Assembly: GCA_025642065.1 (NCBI GenBank) | Contig: JAODUP010000119.1 | Span: 1 to 64,000 of the forward strand | DNA from: Paralvinella palmiformis | Taxonomy: Eukaryota > Annelida > Polychaeta > Terebellida > Alvinellidae | Reading direction: 5' to 3' | Length of the DNA stretch: 64,000 nucleotides | In this document: positions 56,993 through 64,000 of the stretch, piece by piece | Layout: each line of letters starts with the position of its first letter | How positions within the stretch are numbered: position 1 is the first letter of the stretch | The notes under the pieces: model-generated | What the model saw: the letters and a program-made list of their open reading frames with translations, nothing else | What the model was told of the DNA's origin: nothing | The model's database searches: none | Made by a program: the position numbers and the translations under genes

Positions 56993-57721
56993 TGAGTGCT
57001 ATATGTTACATATCGTCCTATATTTTATCCTTATCAGGTTGCCACGCCGATGGTCGTCCGCAAGATTCTGGCATTCAAACAATCAAATCCTTCGATATTC
57101 GCCTGGGAGATCCGGGACCAGCTTTTGGCGCAGGGGATCTGTGACGAGCAGACGATACCGAGTGTCAGTTCGATCAACCGCATCCTCCGGAACTCGTCAA
57201 CACTCATGGAATTCCGACAGGGGACGCTCGACGGCAACCTCCACCCGCTACACTTCCCCTACGGCATCCTGCTGCCATGGCAACAGGCCTTCGACGGGAT
57301 AGCGCGACACGTGGCGACGCCTTACGCCAGGAACGCGCCGCTCCCGGGATCGGTCCGTCCGGATCGCTTTCCTTCCGCTGTCCGGTCGACGCTCGTCACG
57401 GATTCCGTCTCCGGAATGAAAGGCGATCTGGTCGGATTGGCTAACATGTCGACGAGTCAGCCTTTGGTGTCAACTATCAGGAGAGAAGATTCACCCACAG
57501 ATACACCAACAACCGACATCAAAAGGAAAGACTGTAATTCGGTGAAAGGAGAAATGGACGACTCGACCTTGACACGATATTGTGCACCAGAAGAGAATGA
57601 GGAGTCTTCGAACTCCGGAGTTTCGACGAACAAATCCAGACCTCACCGTCTACTAGAGAGACAAGAGGAGGACTTAAACAAACATTTTACGAACTATTCA
57701 ATAGACGCTTTACTGAAGTAA
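54719..57721 (+). CDS. Poxn: Pox neuro-like paired-domain transcription factor (whole gene)
   Basis: Three exons, 54719-54731, 56228-56454 and 57038-57721, give 307 residues. The start [19 protein letters not shown], the [20 protein letters not shown] helix region and absence of a homeodomain point to the Pox neuro class rather than Pax2/5/8, Pax6 or Pox meso. The paired domain spans about residues 5-132: the PAI half ([19 protein letters not shown], ...[14 protein letters not shown]) and the RED half ([32 protein letters not shown]). The Ser/Thr-rich remainder ends in NYSIDALLK before the stop, an octapeptide/eh1-like motif. The protein binds DNA in the nucleus; in flies its relative specifies chemosensory neurons, so a neural role is inferred. 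No disruption seen. Confidence 0.93.
55445..55645 (-). mobile_element. tRNA-derived SINE with (ACTC)n tail in Poxn intron 1
   Basis: On the minus strand 55645-55572 is tRNA-like: A-box-like TGGCGCAATGTT (55633-55622), a perfect T-arm GTGGGTTCGAATCCCAC and GGGTG/CACCC terminal pairing. The anticodon stem is degraded, so it is a tRNA pseudogene head. A body of about 110 bp follows and ends in CACTCACTCAGTGACTC-like sequence at about 55450-55475. Confidence 0.65.
56228..56454 (+). CDS. Poxn: Pox neuro-like exon 2 (PAI subdomain)
   Basis: Acceptor ccaatag, donor GTGAGT. Encodes residues 5-80, the N-terminal subdomain and linker of the paired domain, ending GGGKPKTR; the TR pair is extra relative to Pax2/5/8. 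Phase 0 at the end. Confidence 0.94.
56598..56672. repeat. (GT)n(TA)n in Poxn intron 2
   Basis: A short GT run followed by about 58 bp of TA. Confidence 0.95.
56837..56992. repeat. Two (ATT)n arrays in Poxn intron 2
   Basis: ATT units at about 56837-56893 and 56950-56992, ending 45 bp before the exon 3 acceptor. Confidence 0.95.
57038..57721 (+). CDS. Poxn: Pox neuro-like exon 3 (RED subdomain, C-terminus)
   Basis: Acceptor cttatcag, then [19 protein letters not shown] and the rest of the RED subdomain, then about 175 residues of low-complexity, Ser/Thr- and charge-rich tail, stop TAA at 57719-57721. The tail contains QAFDGIARH and the terminal YSIDALLK. Confidence 0.94.
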   Translation, partial: VATPMVVRKILAFKQSNPSIFAWEIRDQLLAQGICDEQTIPSVSSINRILRNSSTLMEFRQGTLDGNLHPLHFPYGILLPWQQAFDGIARHVATPYARNAPLPGSVRPDRFPSAVRSTLVTDSVSGMKGDLVGLANMSTSQPLVSTIRREDSPTDTPTTDIKRKDCNSVKGEMDDSTLTRYCAPEENEESSNSGVSTNKSRPHRLLERQEEDLNKHFTNYSIDALLK

Positions 57722-57995
57722 GACAGAAAGTTGTTATTGTGTTGTGTATTAGACATTGTATATATAAACTCTTCGTAACGTATCTTGATGGGGATTGGTC
57801 ATTTATTGATTTTTTTTATTTATTCGCGTTATTTTTTTCACGTCGTCGACACGAAACGCAAAATTTGAGGGGAGGAGTCTGAAATAATTAAGTTATATCT
57901 AAATGTTTTTATTTAAATATGTAGTTGTACGTTTTTAATTCACCGTCCAAAGTATTCTAAAAAATTATGAGTCAATTTATTTTTCAGAAACGCTA

Positions 57996-58009
57996 ATAAT
58001 AATAATAAT

Positions 58010-58077
<68 letters not shown>
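57996..58077. repeat. (AAT)n(AT)n downstream of Poxn
   Basis: Short AAT run then about 64 bp of TA. Confidence 0.95.
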
Positions 58078-58081
<4 letters not shown>

Positions 58082-58304
58082 CGCAAACCAAACCAATCTC
58101 TTGAAGTTTTGAGTACAATTAAAAAATATCTCCATGAAAATATAACAAAAATAATTGATCGATTTCCGCTTTAATGAACATGTAACATAAGAGGATTAAT
58201 TAGCTTTATTATACTTAACATGCATCAGAGTAGCAAGTTTACAATAATTGGGATTTTTTGTTTGTTACTAGGTAAATAATTATATTTTGTGTGTTTTAAC
58301 AGTG

Positions 58305-58349
58305 TGTATGTTTGTGTGTGTATATGTGTGTGTGTGGGCGCGCATCTCT

Positions 58350-58400
<51 letters not shown>

Positions 58401-58590
58401 TGTATGTGTGGTTGTGTGTGTGTGTGGGGGGGGGCGCTATAGCAGTGGGAAGTAAGGCACTGCTACAATAATAAAACTCCAGGCGATTCATCAAGGGTCA
58501 GTGTGCGTATGTTTGTATGTGTGTGTGTCTCTCTGTGTGTGTGTGTGTGTGTGCCTATGTGTTTGTATGTGTGTATGCGTGCGTGCGTCC
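58305..58590. repeat. (GT)n / (CT)n / (GT)n compound
   Basis: Several GT runs around a CT run of about 36 bp (58349-58384), with a G run near 58425 and more GT to 58590. Confidence 0.92.
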
Positions 58591-58955
58591 AGTTGACGAA
58601 AACAACGCCCTGTCAATTATTATAAGTTTGGTACAATTATCCGTATTTGGCATCGTATGAAGGATTTGTCTTATACCAAAGTATCAATATATATTATTGA
58701 CATTTTATTGACATTTTTGGTGATGATTTGTTATGTTTGAACGCCATCGTAAATGAAATATTCTATTATTATTTGAAATCCTCAATTTTGCATCACTAAA
58801 AATGTATTAAAATTACATAAATGATTAAAGTTGCTCTGCAGAGAACTATTCTTTCAGATCTCCTATCATCAATTCAACTTTAGGTTAGTTTAAGTAATGA
58901 TCCTTGTTTATTTGCTGTCCAATGTTCCTTACTATATATTGGCGGTTAGACACAG
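58591..58955. other. Intergenic, AT-rich
   Basis: Nothing assignable. Confidence 0.4.
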
Positions 58956-58956
58956 A

Positions 58957-59315
58957 TGAGTGAGTGAGTGAGTGAGTGAGTGAGTGAGTGAGTGAGTGAG
59001 TGAGTGAGTGAGTGAGTGAGTGAGTGAGTGAGTGAGTGAGTGAGTGAGTGAGTGAGTGAGTGAGTGAGTGAGTGAGTGAGTGAGTGGTGGTGGTGGTGGG
59101 TGAGTGAGGTAGTGAGTAGGTAGTGAGTGGTGGTGAGTGAGTGAGTGAGTGAGTGGTGGTGAGTGGTTGGTGGTGAGTGAGTGAGTGAGTGAGTGAGTGA
59201 GTGAGTGAGTGAGTGAGTGAGTGAGTAGTGAGTGAGTGAGTGAGTGAGTGAGTGAGTGAGTGAGTGAGTGAGTGAGTGAGTGAGTGAGTGAGTGAGTGAG
59301 TGAGTGAGTGAGTGA
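58957..59315. repeat. (GTGA)n tetranucleotide array, about 360 bp
   Basis: Nearly pure GTGA units with a scrambled GTGGT/GTAGT centre (about 59085-59175). The long SLTH-repeat open frame on the minus strand is only the array in translation. Confidence 0.97.
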
Positions 59316-59699
59316 TTATTTTACTTAGCCTCGACGCTGGTGACAAGAAAGCGAAATAATTAAAAGACACAGCCATATGTAACACTAGTATCCTGAATCC
59401 TGACCTGGAAGACTATAACGCCCTTCACTAGCAACTGCCCCAACGGACGCCATTTAAACACAGGTGGTCTTTTACAAAAGGTTCTCGTCTCCATAATAGA
59501 GGCTAATATTAAGACGACTAGTCGTGGTATTTGTGGGTACGCGAAACCAAGTACCAGAAGACCAAACATTTCGGGAGTCCTCTATTTTAGTACCCGGGAG
59601 TCCGAAATGACCGCTAACGGCCGAAAACCTAACATATGACCAGAAATGGTGAAAGTCCGAGTATAGGGATGTTAGCTGCGCTTAACCAGAAGGCCTGTA

Positions 59700-60500
59700 T
59701 CCTGGTTTGTTGACACGGTGTTAGGTCGCTAATAAAAAACCTCCCAGTACGCCGAGTGTCTGTCGAATATGCCGTGTTCGGGAGCGGCAGTTACGTCGCA
59801 GAATCTGCCGACGAGCCACGTCTTCCGGAAACGCTAGCCACGTGATCGATGGCCGACGTTTGCCGGTCCGGTTTTGGTCGTCGCGTGGCGCTCGGCGACG
59901 ATTCGCTTTCTGACCGGAAACCGTCTTTTCATCTGCGCCGGCGAGAAGAAAATGCCAGCCGCCGAGATGGTGCACGTGACTTGGAGCCGAGCGAGCGGAC
60001 GAGCGGCCACGCGCCGGCGTGGACGGAGCGGCGGCGCTCCGGAACCGGAAGCGCGACGGCAAGCACGCAAATGGCGGAACCGGAAGCCGGAGTCGGGAAA
60101 TGTTTAGCGAGCGAAGGAAATGGCGGAAGTGCGAAGGATGTGGAACAATGCGTCATGCTCGAGGCGAATGCGTTCGACGAGCACAAAGGCAGGTGATAAT
60201 CTAAAATGAATAAAAGGAGGGGGGTGAGTTGGGGGGGGGGTGGAAGACAACCCACAGAACCCGCTGCCGTCTTACTCAGGCGGCAGCCATCTTGTCTCCT
60301 ATGAGCGGCTGACGGATCGCTTCCGGTCGCGAAGAACGACGAATTACGAGAGAGCTAACACGAAAGTAAGCGCCGCGGGCGGAAATAGATCTGGTTAAGA
60401 GCGGTTGTCCGAGGATATTGTCCGCTGACGGATGGCGGTCTCCGGCGGCCCGAGAGCGGCGGGCAAGCAGCGAACACGTCACCATAACACGTCGTGTAAA
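59700..60500. promoter_or_regulatory. CpG island with YY1- and ETS-like motifs
   Basis: The most CpG-rich stretch of the window. AAATGGCGG at 60069-60077 and 60118-60126 and GCCATCTTG at 60286-60294 are YY1-like, and CCGGAAG/CTTCCGG recur (about 59822, 60051, 60080, 60321). Overlapping frames in all directions reflect high GC rather than coding. No known protein or splice-linked exon was recognised. It may be the promoter of a gene outside the window or of a non-coding RNA. Confidence 0.45.
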
Positions 60501-60906
60501 CGTCTCACAGTGTCAACTGAGGGTCTTCTCTTGCCTTTCTTAATTGCCAGCCGACCAATATCGCTAGAACGGCCGCTCCAGCCGCGTCTAATTAACTGTT
60601 AACGTCGTCGAAAGCGAGACGCACAGATAATTAGAAGCAGCACCATAGAAAAACATCCGATGTTCCCAACTTGGTGACATTTGGTGCAATGTGATATTCT
60701 GAAATGATTAGTTAGGTGTCTTCGCTCGTTATTTACCGGAGAAGACTAATTATTTAAGGCTCGTTTCTTGTTTGTTCTTTGTGGAATTTAGCAAATTTAA
60801 GTTTTCTTGTTTTCCGTATGGTTTCTAATCTTTGACTGGAGAGAAATCTGACAATCCTAGTAACACCATTTGATTTGTCACTTATCGTACGCGTCGAACA
60901 TGTATT

Positions 60907-60919
60907 CACTCGCTCGCTC

Positions 60920-60952
<33 letters not shown>

Positions 60953-60957
60953 CACAC
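60907..60957. repeat. (CTCG)n(CACG)n microsatellite
   Basis: CTCG units then CACG units. Confidence 0.9.
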
Positions 60958-61065
60958 TCGGATCTCTTAGAAGCAAAAGGGACGGCTCTTAATTCAGACC
61001 CTAATGAATCGGCATATAGTATAATAACAACGTGATGTTATCTGTATCAGTCTTTTCAGCCAGTA

Positions 61066-61168
61066 TTAAAACAAACAAACAAACAAACAAACAAAAAAAA
61101 ACAAACAAACAAACAAACAAAACAAACAAACAAACAAAACAAACAAACAAACAAACAAAACAAACACA
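61066..61168. repeat. (AAAC)n microsatellite
   Basis: AAAC units with A-run interruptions, about 100 bp. Confidence 0.95.
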
Positions 61169-61507
61169 TGTATATCAGTGCTGCGCCATTAGTTAAAAAT
61201 TAAGAAGTTTTAGTCTGATACTTACACACTAACAGATAGTTCGATACAATATCTTACATACATCAGACCATAATAAATTAGATATTAGGATTAAAGTAGT
61301 ACACTAAAGAAGGCGGCTGGTAGTGGGTTAAAACAATCGTGCAAATCTCCCCACACACCCCGAAAACCCCCTGCCGCCAATACCCACGTTTGAGCAGACG
61401 ATAAAGGAAACAGTTTTGTGTGAAAGAGGCACCGACCGACGAACAATTTGTCAAGTCGTTGTCACAGTAATGACACGGAACTTGTCGTTGTCAAACATAG
61501 GTCTAAA

Positions 61508-61523
61508 AGACAGGTGGCGCTGC
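61508..61523 (+). promoter_or_regulatory. CTCF-like motif (plus)
   Basis: AGACAGGTGGCGCTGC shares the core AGGTGGCGCT with the motif at 36925. Confidence 0.35.
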
Positions 61524-61796
61524 GAAGGAAGTAAAGTACACACACCCTCTCTTAATAGTTTTTAGGTTAAAATGCTAATAATATTACTAGAACATGCTGA
61601 CAGACAACGATTATATACATATATTTCCTTGTAATTCCTATAATAATGTTTTATATTGGTTCAAATCCTGATACACCGGGTTACTGGAGTGACATGTTTG
61701 TAAATCGGTTAATCGAGGATTCGGATTATCGATATGGCGGTGTATATTAGAATTAATACTTAAGGTGACCGACTAGTTATAACGACTTTAATGTTA

Positions 61797-61990
61797 GATA
61801 TTAATGGGATTGGCTGCCTCAACGAGGAAGATACAAATGGCCTCTAAATCTAAAGGAAGCTAATTGTAAATAAACCTAGACTTTTGAATATATAAGAAAG
61901 CATTGTCTGCTGTTAGACAGGACGATACTTCCCACTAACAATAGTAGGTCGGGGATCAAGTCCTGATCTTCCGGACCCCATTACTCAGGA
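61797..61990 (+). repeat. Possible interspersed repeat related to 19436-19570
   Basis: Shares ordered short blocks with the copy in mitofusin intron 1; the second half holds 'ggtcggggatcaagtcct', vaguely B-box-like. Weak. Confidence 0.25.
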
Positions 61991-62457
61991 ACTGACTCGG
62001 AATTAACAAGTTAGCAGTAAAAACTCATTGAAGATTTCTTTACCTAAACGTCGTCTTAATTCAGTCTTGTCATTCTAATAACTGAAGATAATTTGTGATA
62101 TTTTTGTCAACTTTCCAGAAATAGTGATTACCAATTACGGTATCGAACCTATTATTTATATTCATTCACTGAAGAAGTGTTAATAATAATAATATAGACT
62201 TTGTCGTATAGAATCGTATTTATTTGTTAAAATTATTAATCACCTTCTAATAGTGATGCGAATTATAATACACATTATAACAATCATAGGTAAACAACTG
62301 TATTTAATATAATATTGGATAAATTGTATAAGATACAATGTTGTGACGAGATGATAAACAAAGTCAAAGATAAATTTGACTGGAGTGTTCTTGTGGCCAA
62401 AGGGTGTAATAAAATATTCACTGAACATGCGGCATCTTCTAATGATAATCTATATTA

Positions 62458-62550
<93 letters not shown>
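62458..62550. repeat. (CT)n(AT)n microsatellite
   Basis: CT run of about 45 bp directly followed by AT run of about 45 bp. Confidence 0.95.
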
Positions 62551-62554
<4 letters not shown>

Positions 62555-63870
62555 GATTAAGATAGTAATATAGTCATGTAAACTGGTTTCACACATTTTT
62601 ATATAGATCCTATTACGAACAATATAATTATGAAGGAAAAACACGCAAATTTAAAAAGGAGAAAATATCCTTACCTATCTCGAAAATACTGAATGTAAAA
62701 AGTGATCTTAGTTGGGGGAATATCCAAATTGTTCCCTAATTCTCATACCATAATCCGAAAAACTAAAATACAACTTTCCTTTTGCATGATCATAAAACAC
62801 TCAATTAAGAAAGTAGTTACCGTGGAGAATAATACTAATTTAAAAAATATATATCAAAGCATGTGATGCGGGCAGAAAGGTAAGTTTTAAATGACATTAA
62901 ATGATCTGGAGAAAGCAATACAAAGATTAACAAAAGTGACATGAAATCAAAATTTAAAATTTCGTATTTATTATAGTAAAATAAAACGTTATGCTGATAT
63001 CACATTAAACATTTGTGCTATTTATTGTATCGTTTAGGATTAATATATTAAAATGAGGTCTGGTTGTCGTCTGCTAGATCTGAATCTCGCTCGACAGCTC
63101 CATTTTGTGAGTGACGTCATTGGGGTCATACTAAATTCGGCAAGTTTTGACTAAATCCGGCATTAATTTAAAACATTTGGTTCACTCAGTCACATTCGGA
63201 TGTCACAATATTGACATTATTATGAAATATATATAATAGATGTACTAAAAATCCAATGCGTCTGTATTGAAGTAAAAAAAGAATGATCATGGCCGAGAGC
63301 TAAGTTAAATTATCGATACGTTTTAGTGTAGGTAAGACACATTATTATATATAATTTAGCTGTACAATATCATATGATGTTAATAGAAAAACCAGGTCAT
63401 TATTCTATATATGTCTAATAGAGATATATTCGGCTCATTTAGCCTACCATGTGCACAAAAGTGGCCGTAAAGCATCAATCATCATTATCTAATAGAGATA
63501 TAAACACGTAAGATCTTCAATCTGTCTTTATGATATCATAACTAAAAGATGGACTATAGATCAGTTAATGAGGATCGGGATAAACAAATCGATATTATTG
63601 CCTATTACTTATTCATGTTTTAAGATATAACTACGATTGTATAGGCTTCGGCTGTTTTCGTGATAGGGAACAAATCATTATTTAAGGTTGATTGATGGGT
63701 ATAAATCTGGTCGACTATGTCATTTAGATTTATACGATATATCTATTGGTCAGTGAGATTATAAAACTTACCCATCAAATTAGTAGAAACCTTATTGAAA
63801 TTTAGCTTTTCATGATCTGACCACAGAAAGTAAACGGAATTTCGTTTCAACTTTCAACCCCAGTGACAGC
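62551..63870. other. AT-rich DNA, nothing assignable
   Basis: No gene or repeat family recognised to the window end apart from the motif at 63875. Confidence 0.4.
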
Positions 63871-63874
63871 ACCC

Positions 63875-63890
63875 AAGCGCCCCCTGCCGA
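63875..63890 (-). promoter_or_regulatory. CTCF-like motif (minus)
   Basis: On the minus strand TCGGCAGGGGGCGCTT fits the classical CTCF core GGCAGGGGGCGCT. Confidence 0.4.
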
Positions 63891-64000
63891 ATGCACGAGA
63901 AACCAGTTCGACATTCCACTTGTTGCTCGAGTTTCCCCCAAATATGCAAAATAATGGAGTTTTATTTCGGCAGTATTTACAAAAGATATTGATTTTAACT

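Noticed and set aside
58885..59385. 166-codon open frame rich in S-L-T-H
   Set aside because: Translation of the (GTGA)n array; a 4-bp unit without stops stays open on that strand.
59721..60255. Several overlapping 60-115 codon frames on both strands
   Set aside because: High GC removes stops in all frames; no conserved domain or splice-linked continuation.
43139..62548. CRISPR-like array from regularly repeated units
   Set aside because: Repeats are 2-4 bp tandem microsatellites without spacers, in a eukaryotic genome.

Overview
The window is invertebrate animal nuclear DNA, most likely from a lophotrochozoan and perhaps a mollusc. The reasons are intron-rich genes, a single invertebrate-type mitofusin, a Pox neuro class Pax gene (a class known from arthropods, lophotrochozoans and cnidarians but not vertebrates), an AT-rich background, many old transposons, tRNA-derived SINEs and very abundant simple repeats. 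The taxon is an inference; no species-specific marker was recognised.

Layout. Positions 1-18 kb are a transposon graveyard. It holds three copies of one SINE family, a second SINE type, a broken non-LTR retrotransposon (4.3-6.8 kb), an internally deleted Ty3/gypsy fragment on the minus strand (6.8-7.9 kb) whose leader is duplicated at 10.5-10.8 kb, a broken spliced gene ending in a PHD-like finger (11.8-12.6 kb, minus), an isolated LTR with a primer-binding site (12.75-13.2 kb), a TIR element carrying a CR1-like fragment (14.7-16.4 kb) and a Mutator-like element with an exact 8-bp target duplication (16.44-18.01 kb).

Positions 19-35 kb hold a complete mitofusin gene on the plus strand. I could place 17 coding exon positions with consistent splice sites and phases, giving a 763-residue protein with an intact GTPase, HR1, paired membrane segment and HR2. 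Position 12 exists in two versions, each exactly 103 nt and of the same phase. They look like mutually exclusive exons and are the most notable item in the window. Introns hold a hAT relic, a hAT-like MITE and a pogo-like MITE.

Positions 35-54 kb are intergenic: mitofusin 3' flank, a LINE relic, a possible THAP-domain relic and many microsatellites, interrupted by CpG-containing blocks of more complex sequence. Positions 54.7-57.7 kb hold a three-exon Pox neuro-like gene (307 residues): a complete paired domain, no homeodomain, and an octapeptide/eh1-like motif as its last residues. A CpG island with YY1- and ETS-like motifs lies at 59.7-60.5 kb with no recognisable coding gene. The last 3 kb are AT-rich with nothing assignable.

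The two real genes are unrelated in function: mitofusin drives mitochondrial outer-membrane fusion and Pox neuro is a developmental transcription factor. By eye they also differ in base composition. The mitofusin body is poor in CpG, as expected of a methylated housekeeping gene, while the Pox neuro locus keeps its CpGs.
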